Assembly: GCA_039029195.1 (NCBI GenBank)
Contig: JBCCGR010000007.1
Span: 1-64,000, forward strand
Length of the DNA: 64,000 nucleotides
Direction of reading: 5' to 3'
From: JBCCGR01 sp039029195
GTDB lineage: Bacteria > Pseudomonadota > Alphaproteobacteria > Rhizobiales > Rhizobiaceae
This document shows positions 36,427-44,245 of the stretch, piece after piece. Each line of letters starts with the position of its first letter. The first letter of the stretch is position 1. The notes beneath the pieces were generated by a model, which saw only the letters and a list, made by a program, of their open reading frames with translations, was not told the DNA's origin and ran no database searches. The translations under genes and the position numbers were made by a program.

Positions 36427-37476
36427 TCATGATGTAAGCGGGCCGCAGAGCTTGCCCGCATCCACAATCATTGTGTCATCAAGGTGGATCGAGCAGTTTC
36501 GCATCGGGAAGTCAAAATGTCCGAGCGTGTACCGCTTGGCAATTTCGTTCGCGCCCGTCGAATAGAGAAAGTTTCCAGCAAAAACGCGCTGCTCGGTGCC
36601 GTTCTGATCCTCTTTGTCATAGAGCATCATGGCGTCCCAGCGCGCCTTTTCATTCATGCCCCAGCCCACATGCGAAACGGCATAGGCATTCTTGTCGCCC
36701 CAGACCTCAATGTAGCTCTTGAGCAGTTCCGCATCGAGACCGTCGCCGGTGATCTCTGTTGCGAAATCGTTTTTGATTGAAAGCCGAACCGGGCTCTCCA
36801 TGAAGCGCTTGAAGGTCAGATTCTGATCGCCTGCATCCAGCACCAGGGTGCCGTTCACTGTGCCTTGTGCCGGGAAGGCAAGGCACAGTCCGCCCGGCCA
36901 GTTGGTGATCGTGCCGGGGGTGGTTGAGAAACCCCAGCCTCCGCCCACCACTGCCTTTTCAAGGCTGATCGAGAGATCGGTGCCAGCGTCTGATGTGACC
37001 TGCATGGCGGATGCCGACCGCATCAGCTTCATGGCATCCTTCACCCGGTCCTTGAGCCCTTCATCAATCCCGACACGCTCAAGCAATTCGGGATGTTCAT
37101 TGGAGATCATCACGACACGGCTGCCGGATTTGAGGATCTTCGGCAGTTCCGGAGCGTGCAGCAATCCTTCCAGGGTGCAGTCGACCACAAGTCCACCAAA
37201 AGAAAGGGCGGCCATTGCCGGCGAATGAAAGCGCACTGAATCCGACGCGCCGGTTGATCGAATGGGAACGGGCGCACGCTGTGAAGGCGTGGTCAGCACC
37301 ACATGAACCGGTTTTGCTTTCAGCGACAGCAGCGCCAGTTCCGCCAGATGCAAGTTGATCTGCCGCGACTGGGTTTCAGAGAGGATGACAACCTCATCAT
37401 CTGCCGCAACACCGCTCAGCGCAAACACACGCGCAAAGCTGTCGATCCACTTGCCTTCGATACGATCTGCGAACAT
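36427..37476 (-). CDS. NicX-like 2,5-dihydroxypyridine dioxygenase/M29-like protein
   Basis: The 349-residue sequence aligns by eye along its length with NicX (2,5-dihydroxypyridine 5,6-dioxygenase, about 350 residues). The proposed iron ligands are present: a His in SHVGWG, and His and Asp in GHFDFPMRNC. The fold is related to M29 aminopeptidases, so a peptidase-like protein is the alternative. It opens a four-gene unit with an alpha/beta hydrolase, a flavoprotein and a CoA ligase, consistent with ring cleavage of an N-heterocycle. GGAGAGG precedes the ATG. Confidence 0.72.
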   Translation of the reverse strand: MFADRIEGKWIDSFARVFALSGVAADDEVVILSETQSRQINLHLAELALLSLKAKPVHVVLTTPSQRAPVPIRSTGASDSVRFHSPAMAALSFGGLVVDCTLEGLLHAPELPKILKSGSRVVMISNEHPELLERVGIDEGLKDRVKDAMKLMRSASAMQVTSDAGTDLSISLEKAVVGGGWGFSTTPGTITNWPGGLCLAFPAQGTVNGTLVLDAGDQNLTFKRFMESPVRLSIKNDFATEITGDGLDAELLKSYIEVWGDKNAYAVSHVGWGMNEKARWDAMMLYDKEDQNGTEQRVFAGNFLYSTGANEIAKRYTLGHFDFPMRNCSIHLDDTMIVDAGKLCGPLTS

Positions 37477-37557
37477 GCGCCTCTCCCCACACTGCCTTGA
37501 TGGCCATCATGACGTGGAGATTTCCCTCAGACCATGCGGCAAAGGGGACAGTAGAAA

Positions 37558-37597
37558 CAGCCTGAAACTATTTCAAGCTTAAAATAGTTTCAGGCTG
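37558..37597. promoter_or_regulatory. Perfect 16-bp inverted repeat upstream of the NicX-like operon
   Basis: CAGCCTGAAACTATTT (37558-37573) and AAATAGTTTCAGGCTG (37582-37597) pair perfectly around an 8-base centre containing AAGCTT. It lies 82-121 bp upstream of the first gene of the catabolic operon and 18 bp beyond the gcvP stop. It could be an operator, a gcvP terminator, or both; the T-run after it on the minus strand is only three bases. Confidence 0.75.
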
Positions 37598-37614
37598 TAT
37601 GTGGTGAGGTCGGC

Positions 37615-40512
37615 TTAGCTGTCTTCGTAAGCCTCGATCGGTGGGCAGGAACAGATCAGGTTACGGTCGCCCGCAACATTGTCCACACGTCCAACCGGTG
37701 GCCAGAATTTGGTGGTGCGTTCCAACCCGAGCGGAAAGAATGCGGCTTCCCTGGAATAGGGCCGGGTCCAATCCTCAATCAGCAGGGAATGGGTGTGTGG
37801 CGCGTTTTTCAGCAGATTGTTTTCACCGTCTGCCTTCCCCGTCTCCACATCCCGAATTTCCGCACGGATCGAAATCATCGTGTCGCAGAAGCGATCAATC
37901 TCGGCCTTTGACTCGCTCTCGGTGGGTTCAATCATCAAGGTCTCGGCGACTGGGAACGACATGGTTGGCGCATGGAACCCATAGTCACCCAGACGCTTGG
38001 CAACGTCCTCAACCTTGACTGTGCATCCTTCGGCAAAGTGGCGCATATCAATGATGCATTCGTGGGCCACCAACCCGCCGGGACCGGTGTAAAGCACCGG
38101 AAAGTGCTCATGCAGGCGGTGCGCCATATAATTTGCGGAAAGGATCGCGATTTTCGTCGCGTCCGTCAGTCCTTGGGGACCCATCATGGTAATGTAGGCC
38201 CACGATATGGGCAGGATTGATGAGGACCCGTAAGGAGCCGCTGACACCTGCCCATGTTGCTGGTCGCGATCCTCCGCCGGATTGACGTCACCAACCACCG
38301 AATGGCGTGGGGCAAACGGCGCCAGATGAGCTTTCAAGCCAATCGGGCCCATGCCGGGTCCGCCGCCACCGTGGGGAATACAGAACGTCTTATGGAGGTT
38401 CATGTGGCAAACGTCCGCGCCGATATCAGCAGGACGGGCAAGCCCCACCAGGGCGTTGAGATTTGCCCCATCGAAATAAACCTGGCCGCCATGGGCATGC
38501 ACGATCTCGCAGATGTCTTTGATCGCCGCTTCAAAAACACCATGGGTCGATGGATATGTGATCATGAGTGCGGCGAGATCTGAGGCATGGGCTTCCGCCT
38601 TTTCGCGCAAATCATCCACATCCACATTGCCGGCAGCATCGCATTTCACGACGACAACTTTCATGCCCGCCATGGCAGCACTTGCCGGATTGGTGCCGTG
38701 TGCGGACGCAGGAATGAGGCAGATATTGCGTTCCCGGTCGCCATTGGCGTCGTGATATCGGCGAATGGCCAGAAGCCCTGCATATTCTCCCTGGCTACCG
38801 GCATTCGGCTGCAAAGAGACCGCATCAAAGCCGGTGATTTCTCGCAGATCGCTTTCAAGCTCATCAAAAAGCTGTTGATAGCCCTTGGCCTGATCTTTCG
38901 GGACGAAGGGGTGAATGTGTGCAAATCCGGGCATGGTGACCGGGATCATCTCACTCGCGGCGTTGAGCTTCATCGTGCAGGAACCAAGCGCGATCATGGA
39001 CTGATCAAGCGCAATGTCTTTTCCCTGCAAGCGCCGGATGTAGCGCATCATCTCCGTTTCTGACTGATAAAGCGAAAAGACTGGATGGGTCAGAAACGGG
39101 CTGCTGCGTCGTTGGAAATCAGCGATTGGCGAAGCAACACCCGCATCAAGATCGTTCACAGATGCGCTGGAGCCTGAGCCTCCTGAAAAACAACTGAGCA
39201 CGGCGTTCACTTCACTTGTGCGTGTCGTTTCATCAATCGAAATGCCGATATGGTCCTGATCGACCAGCCGCACATTGATGCCCTCGTTGCGTGCACGGCC
39301 GGTGATTTCCGCAGCTTTCCCGGGCGCGTGTATCGTGATCGTGTCGAACCAGCTCCTGGTTACCACTTCAAAGCCTGCTTTGGTGACACCGTTGGCGATG
39401 ATGGACGCCAGCCTGTGGGCTCGCATCGCGATGCGGCGGATGCCGTCTGCGCCGTGATAGAGCGCATAAAAGCTCGATATGATGGCGAGCAGCACCTGTG
39501 CGGTGCAGATATTGCTTGTCGCCTTATCGCGGCGAATATGTTGCTCGCGGGTCTGCAAGGCCATGCGCAGGGCCGGCTTGCCGTGGCTGTCGGCCGAAAC
39601 GCCGATGATACGCCCGGGAAGGGCGCGCTTGTGCGCATCGGATGTTGCGAAGAACGCGGCGTGCGGCCCGCCATATCCCATCGGCACGCCAAAACGCTGC
39701 GCGTTGCCGATTGCCACATCTGCTCCCAGTTCTCCCGGTGGGGTGAGGAGCGCGAGTGCGAGCAGGTCGGTCGCCATAATCGCCAGTGCCTTGTTTTCAT
39801 GCAGCGCCGTGATGATGGGGGTAAAGTCGCGAACCTCTCCGCTGGAACCCGGATAGGAAAGCAGCGCACCAAAAACCAGATCAGCGGTCAGGTCGCTGAA
39901 AGGATCACCGATGACCAAGCCTATCCCGAAGCCGCGTGCACGGGTTTTCAAAACTTCGATGGTCTGTGGGTGGGTGTCTTCATCGACAAAGAACAGATTG
40001 GCTTTCGATTTCGACACGCGTTTGGCCATTGCCATGGCTTCTGCCGCAGCCGTAGCCTCATCAAGCAGCGACGCGTTCGCCAGCGGCAGCCCGGTCATAT
40101 CCTGAACCATCTGCTGATAGTTCAGCAGCGCTTCCAGCCGACCCTGGCTGACCTCCGCCTGATAGGGCGTGTAAGCCGTGTACCAACCGGGGTTTTCCAG
40201 CACGTTGCGCTGAATGACCTTCGGCGTGACAGTGCCGTAATATCCCATACCAATCATTGAGGTGAGGATCTGGTTTTCGCCAGCGAGCCGCTGGAGCTTT
40301 TTCAAAGCCTCGCGCTCGGAGAGCGGCGTGTCGAGATCGAGTGGCCCGCCAAACCGGATGTTGGGCGGCACGACCGCATCAATGAGATCATCCAGTGTTG
40401 CAAACCCCAGAGTTCCCAGCATGTCGGCAACATCGTCTTCGCGTGGGCCAATGTGCCGGGCGACCAGATCAGCGCCGGTTTCCAGATCTTTCAGGGACTG
40501 GTTTTCAAACAT
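37615..40512 (-). CDS. gcvP: Glycine dehydrogenase (decarboxylating), P protein
   Basis: This 965-residue protein is full length for the fused homodimeric P protein. It decarboxylates glycine and passes the aminomethyl group to lipoyl-GcvH. The PLP lysine lies in MNLHKTFCIPHGGGGPG, and the N-terminal half carries the duplicated, non-catalytic fold. It is the last gene of gcvTHP, 50 bp after gcvH, under the glycine riboswitch upstream of gcvT. GAGG precedes the ATG. Confidence 0.97.
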   Translation of the reverse strand: MFENQSLKDLETGADLVARHIGPREDDVADMLGTLGFATLDDLIDAVVPPNIRFGGPLDLDTPLSEREALKKLQRLAGENQILTSMIGMGYYGTVTPKVIQRNVLENPGWYTAYTPYQAEVSQGRLEALLNYQQMVQDMTGLPLANASLLDEATAAAEAMAMAKRVSKSKANLFFVDEDTHPQTIEVLKTRARGFGIGLVIGDPFSDLTADLVFGALLSYPGSSGEVRDFTPIITALHENKALAIMATDLLALALLTPPGELGADVAIGNAQRFGVPMGYGGPHAAFFATSDAHKRALPGRIIGVSADSHGKPALRMALQTREQHIRRDKATSNICTAQVLLAIISSFYALYHGADGIRRIAMRAHRLASIIANGVTKAGFEVVTRSWFDTITIHAPGKAAEITGRARNEGINVRLVDQDHIGISIDETTRTSEVNAVLSCFSGGSGSSASVNDLDAGVASPIADFQRRSSPFLTHPVFSLYQSETEMMRYIRRLQGKDIALDQSMIALGSCTMKLNAASEMIPVTMPGFAHIHPFVPKDQAKGYQQLFDELESDLREITGFDAVSLQPNAGSQGEYAGLLAIRRYHDANGDRERNICLIPASAHGTNPASAAMAGMKVVVVKCDAAGNVDVDDLREKAEAHASDLAALMITYPSTHGVFEAAIKDICEIVHAHGGQVYFDGANLNALVGLARPADIGADVCHMNLHKTFCIPHGGGGPGMGPIGLKAHLAPFAPRHSVVGDVNPAEDRDQQHGQVSAAPYGSSSILPISWAYITMMGPQGLTDATKIAILSANYMAHRLHEHFPVLYTGPGGLVAHECIIDMRHFAEGCTVKVEDVAKRLGDYGFHAPTMSFPVAETLMIEPTESESKAEIDRFCDTMISIRAEIRDVETGKADGENNLLKNAPHTHSLLIEDWTRPYSREAAFFPLGLERTTKFWPPVGRVDNVAGDRNLICSCPPIEAYEDS

Positions 40513-40561
40513 GGTGGGACCTCATAGGGAACGGGTTGGTTCGGAACAGAGCAGGGCTACT

Positions 40562-40939
40562 TCAGCCCTGTTCTTCCACGAATTTCTTGTAGTCATCGGC
40601 GGAAAGCGCATCATCGAGTTCTGATGGATCGCTAAGTGTCATCTTGAAGAGCCAGCCATCGCCCTCCGCGCCCGCGTTCACCAGCGCTGGTTCGCCTTCG
40701 AGGCGATCGTTAATGGCAGTGACCGTTCCGCTTGCGGGGGCATAAACGTCCGACGCGGCTTTGACGGATTCAACGACCACCGCATCATCTTCCTTGGAAA
40801 GGTCAGCACCAACTTCCGGAAGTTCCACGAACACCAGATCCCCCAATTCCGATTGGGCAAAATCGGTGATTCCAACGGTCGCCTCATTGCCGTCAATGGC
40901 GATCCATTCATGCTCTTTTGTGTAAAGTAGCTTGCTCAT
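40562..40939 (-). CDS. gcvH: Glycine cleavage system H protein
   Basis: This 125-residue lipoyl carrier has the attachment lysine Lys60 in ESVKAASDVYAP. It shuttles the aminomethyl group between the P, T and L proteins. It lies nine bases after gcvT, so translation is probably coupled. The L protein gene (lpd) is not here. Confidence 0.97.
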   Translation of the reverse strand: MSKLLYTKEHEWIAIDGNEATVGITDFAQSELGDLVFVELPEVGADLSKEDDAVVVESVKAASDVYAPASGTVTAINDRLEGEPALVNAGAEGDGWLFKMTLSDPSELDDALSADDYKKFVEEQG

Positions 40940-40948
40940 ATCTGTTCC

Positions 40949-42037
40949 TCAGTTGGTTGGTTTTCTTTTGTAGTTGTGGGGTGTGAAGGGTAGCTTCGCC
41001 CGGATCATCGGCACGGTGCGTTTTCGAACCTGTGCAAAAATGGGCTCATCCGCGGCTTCGGTGGAAATCAGGCCGAGAGCAACTGGCGCATCGGCGCTCG
41101 GTCCAAATCCACCGGACGTCACGCTGCCAATTGCGTCTCCCGCCTCATTTACGAGATCGGTACCGGCGCGCACCGGAACTTTTTCAGACGTCGAGAGACC
41201 GACACGCATGCGCTTGCGCCCGTCAGCAAGAGACTGCCGAAGCGCATCTGCTCCAATGAACGTTCCTTCCGCCCGCAGATCCTTCGGAATTGCCCACATC
41301 AGGCCGGCTTCATGGGGTGTGATATCTTCGGCGAGATCCTGCCCGTAGAGCGACAGTCCCGCTTCAATCCGCAGTGAGTCCCGTGCGCCGAGCCCGATGG
41401 GTTCGACAGCATCGTTGCTCACGAGCTTTTGGGTGAACTCCACAACCGCGTCGTTGGGCAAAGCGACTTCAAAACCATCTTCTCCGGTGTAGCCGGTGCG
41501 GGAGACAAACCAGCCGTTCCCCAATTCCCGTGCCTCCATGAAATTGAGGTGTGCGACTTCCATTCCAGCGCTGGTGAGAACAGCTTCGGCTTTTGGTCCC
41601 TGCAATGCCAGAAAGCTTCGTTCGATCCGTTCTCTCGAAACATCATAGGCGCTCGCTTCGCTGGTGATGTGTTCAAAGTCCTTCTCCGCACATCCCGCAT
41701 TGCACACGATCAGAAAACGCTCATCACCCAGGCGCGTGACAATAATATCGTCGATGATCCCGGCCTGACCATTGAGAAAGACGGAATATTTTGCTTCTCC
41801 CTGCGAAAGGTCACTCGGACGCAGTGGTGCCAGATGTGCAATGAATTTGGCGGCGCTGGCCCCTTCGATCACCACATGCATCATGTGGGAAATGTCGAAT
41901 AAACCAGCCGCCGCGCGTGTGTGCAAATGTTCCTTCAACACGCCGAGCGGATATTGAACCGGCATTTCGTAGCCAGCGAACGGAACCATCTTGGCCCCGC
42001 GGTCAATGTGGAATTTGTGCAAAGCCGTTGTTTTCAC
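40949..42037 (-). CDS. gcvT: Aminomethyltransferase, glycine cleavage T protein
   Basis: This 362-residue protein transfers the methylene group to tetrahydrofolate. Family features include FDISHMMHVVIEG near the N-terminus, RTGYTGEDGFEV in the centre and the C-terminal VTSGGFGPS. The start is GTG, with GGAGGAGA six bases upstream. It is the first gene of gcvTHP, directly downstream of a tandem glycine riboswitch. Confidence 0.95.
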   Translation of the reverse strand: MKTTALHKFHIDRGAKMVPFAGYEMPVQYPLGVLKEHLHTRAAAGLFDISHMMHVVIEGASAAKFIAHLAPLRPSDLSQGEAKYSVFLNGQAGIIDDIIVTRLGDERFLIVCNAGCAEKDFEHITSEASAYDVSRERIERSFLALQGPKAEAVLTSAGMEVAHLNFMEARELGNGWFVSRTGYTGEDGFEVALPNDAVVEFTQKLVSNDAVEPIGLGARDSLRIEAGLSLYGQDLAEDITPHEAGLMWAIPKDLRAEGTFIGADALRQSLADGRKRMRVGLSTSEKVPVRAGTDLVNEAGDAIGSVTSGGFGPSADAPVALGLISTEAADEPIFAQVRKRTVPMIRAKLPFTPHNYKRKPTN

Positions 42038-42088
42038 CGGGCTCTCCTCCAGACAAACGTGAATGATGCCGACGTATCGGCGACATCA

Positions 42089-42280
42089 CCCCTCTGTCTG
42101 AAGCCTGAGAGACTCGCGAACATTGCTGTCTGCAACGTCGCTTACACCTTCGGCGTGACCGCGAATGCGGCCAACTTTCCAGAGTGCTTCTATATCGTCA
42201 GCGGTCTTTTTGCCTGAGAGATTATGGGCATTTTCACCTTCGGCGGCGGTTGCCGGTCACCCGGTTCCGCTCTCTCCCGC
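42089..42280 (-). ncRNA. Tandem glycine riboswitch (gcvT element)
   Basis: Read on the minus strand, two aptamers follow each other. The first has GGGAGAG, CGCCGAAGG and CTCTCAGGCAAA. After a short linker with ACTCTGGAAAG the second has CGCCGAAGG, CTCTCAGGC and the closing CAGACAGAGG. These are the conserved elements of the cooperative two-aptamer glycine riboswitch, which normally activates gcv genes. A small hairpin GCCGA-TACG-TCGGC (42069-42082) between the aptamers and the gcvT ribosome-binding site may be part of the expression platform. The region 42038-42373 holds no protein gene. Confidence 0.95.
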
Positions 42281-42373
42281 TGCCGATCCGGTTTCCCGTT
42301 CAGCGCTGAAAAATTAGCGAATGATGGTGGTGTTGTCCAGTGGCAGTATTTCAGACCATCCTTTCAGAGATCC

Positions 42374-43054
42374 CTATTGGGTGGGGCAAAGGCCAAGAAT
42401 GGGCAGCGAACCTGTTCCCGGACAACGTCCGTTGACCGGAGCATTGCCTCCCGCACCCCGGTTGAGATCAGAGAATGAGGGTGTACCCCTTGTCGACTTC
42501 TGCACACGTCGTTGAGTGCGCTGGGCCGATCTTTTGGTGCGACGCTTTGATGTTGATGAACGTTTTTTCCTGGTCGGCTTCGAGATCTTGATGCAAGCCC
42601 ACTGTCCATCACTGTTGATGATAAAATTGTTCGGACATAGGCTGGCGACCTTATTCTTTGCCTTCTGACGACGCGCCTTGAGCGTTTGGATGTAGGTTTT
42701 CGGCATGCATCGTCTTGCCGACCGGCTATAGTAGACGTCCCGTCGGCCGGTTTTGCGTCTGCACTTTCTGTTGCGCTTGATTTGAGCTTTTCTGCGGTTT
42801 GCCTTGAGTTTTTTGCGCAGTTTTTTGTACTCGCGCTTGGAATCCGCAAAATACCCGTAGCACAAACCATTGCGCCACCGTCGCCTCACTTCCAGCGTGC
42901 CAAGGGTGGCACCGCGTTTGCAAAATTCGCGCGGAACATTGTTGTGTGTGTACCACTGACCAGCGTCAGCGGGGCTGATGATAAGGGCAAATCCAAGGGC
43001 AAGAAGTGCAGAAACCAGTTTCGTGGTGACGTGCCATCGCCTCATCAGTCGCAT
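42374..43054 (-). CDS. Secreted, very basic, cysteine-rich protein of unknown function
   Basis: This protein of about 226 residues has a signal peptide or anchor ending near SPADAG (about residue 32). The mature part is extremely rich in Arg and Lys and contains eight cysteines, in pairs that could form four disulfides (for example FCKRG, LCYGY, KCRRK, RCMPK, LCPNN). A C-terminal Arg/Lys/Ser/Thr-rich linker precedes a Gly/Pro-rich tail ending LGLCPTQ. I recognise no family. ATG 43054 and ATG 43045 are both possible; longer extensions are not hydrophobic leaders. It is monocistronic between boxR and the riboswitch. Confidence 0.6.
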   Translation of the reverse strand: MRLMRRWHVTTKLVSALLALGFALIISPADAGQWYTHNNVPREFCKRGATLGTLEVRRRWRNGLCYGYFADSKREYKKLRKKLKANRRKAQIKRNRKCRRKTGRRDVYYSRSARRCMPKTYIQTLKARRQKAKNKVASLCPNNFIINSDGQWACIKISKPTRKKRSSTSKRRTKRSAQRTQRRVQKSTRGTPSFSDLNRGAGGNAPVNGRCPGTGSLPILGLCPTQ

Positions 43055-43266
43055 CGACCTGCGAAGCAGAGACGATCCCGGTTTGATCACATGCTGGTCG
43101 CCGCAGGTCGGCAAATCGGTTCTGGTCACGGACACTTCTCGCTGTTGACAAGCCAAACTTATGGCCAAGAAGTGTGAGTGGCGGGTAGAGGATCGTCCAT
43201 CCGCGCATTGCTGTATATTTATCGGTACATGTACGCAGATGATCCTGCGTGCGTCCTATCTGCCCA

Positions 43267-44157
43267 TTAATTGCCGGAGAGATCCAGCCAGCCAGTCAGG
43301 TTCTCGATAAGATCGTCAATTGGGCGACCGCTGGTCTCCAAATGAAAGTGTGCCCGGGCATAGTCGTCCCTGCGTTCATCGAGCAGCGCCTTGAGGTGGT
43401 CCATGGCGTGGTTCATACCCGACATGGGCCGCATATCACCCTGTTCAATCACCCGGTTCATGTGGTCTTCCGGATCGGCTGCGAGCCATATGCAGCGAAA
43501 GGCCTCCAGAACCCGGTTGAAGGTCTGCGGGTTGGCGACAATGCCACCGGTTGTTTCAAACACGCAGGCGTCCCCGGATGCGATCTGTGTCTCGACGGCA
43601 TCCTTTTCCAAACGGCGATAGAGATCCTGGCCCCCAAGGCTGAAAATCTGGTCCGTCGTCAACCCGCTCAGCTCTTCCACGCGTTTGCTCAACTGGACAA
43701 AGGGAATGTTTCTTTCCCTTGCCAGCTTTTGCCCGAGCGTTGTCTTGCCGGCACCGCGGAGTCCAATGAGCGCGATTCCCGCGGAATGATTGCGCGACTC
43801 TTCTCGGAGAGGCTCCAGCAGGGCGATCGCCTTTGCCGCCTGGTCTGACGACAAGGCGTCAATCATGCGTCTCAAATCTTCGTGAGGCCCACCTTGATTG
43901 GCGGGGGAGGAGATCTGATGGGGAAGCGCCACCAAAGACTGCCAGTCCATCTTCAAAGCACCACAAAGATGGCGCAACACGCCAATTGAAATGTTGGCGC
44001 CACCCGTTTCCAGCTGTGCAATGTGGCGGGCGGAAACCCCAGATTGCTCCGACAATTTCTGACGACTGATCTTGGCCGACTTGCGGACGGATTTCAGTCT
44101 CGCACCAATCGCCGACAGATGCTCCGTGACGGGTTGTGGGATTAAGGGTGTGCTCAT
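43267..44157 (-). CDS. boxR: BoxR-type transcriptional regulator (XRE HTH plus shikimate-kinase-like domain)
   Basis: This 296-residue protein has an XRE helix-turn-helix (about 16-72, SRQKLSEQSGVSARHIAQLE in part). A linker joins it to a shikimate-kinase-like domain with P-loop GLRGAGKTT (about 130-138). This unusual fusion defines the BzdR/BoxR family, whose C-domain binds benzoyl-CoA as inducer. It is divergent from boxC, and TGCA-containing palindromes lie between them, as expected for a local repressor. Confidence 0.93.
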   Translation of the reverse strand: MSTPLIPQPVTEHLSAIGARLKSVRKSAKISRQKLSEQSGVSARHIAQLETGGANISIGVLRHLCGALKMDWQSLVALPHQISSPANQGGPHEDLRRMIDALSSDQAAKAIALLEPLREESRNHSAGIALIGLRGAGKTTLGQKLARERNIPFVQLSKRVEELSGLTTDQIFSLGGQDLYRRLEKDAVETQIASGDACVFETTGGIVANPQTFNRVLEAFRCIWLAADPEDHMNRVIEQGDMRPMSGMNHAMDHLKALLDERRDDYARAHFHLETSGRPIDDLIENLTGWLDLSGN

Positions 44158-44245
44158 CTGGACAAATCTATTTTAGAACTATTATAGTGCAAGAAAACTT
44201 CATGTTAAGCAAAATTATGCATTATAATGCAGATTGTGACCCCGG
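44158..44245. promoter_or_regulatory. boxR/boxC intergenic operators
   Basis: A perfect 14-bp palindrome TGCATTATAATGCA is at 44218-44231. The direct repeat ATTATAGTGCA (44181-44191) and ATTATAATGCA (44221-44231) is spaced exactly 40 bp, close to four helical turns. BzdR/BoxR regulators are known to use TGCA-containing sites, so these are probable BoxR operators overlapping both promoters. Confidence 0.75.

Noticed and set aside
39250..40260. 336-residue open frame antisense to gcvP
   Set aside because: gcvP is unambiguous and full length on the other strand. The antisense translation shows no domain and is a codon-bias shadow.
43225..43234. Palindrome GTACATGTAC downstream of boxR as an operator
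   Set aside because: It is ten bases long and occurs alone, which is too short to support a regulatory call.
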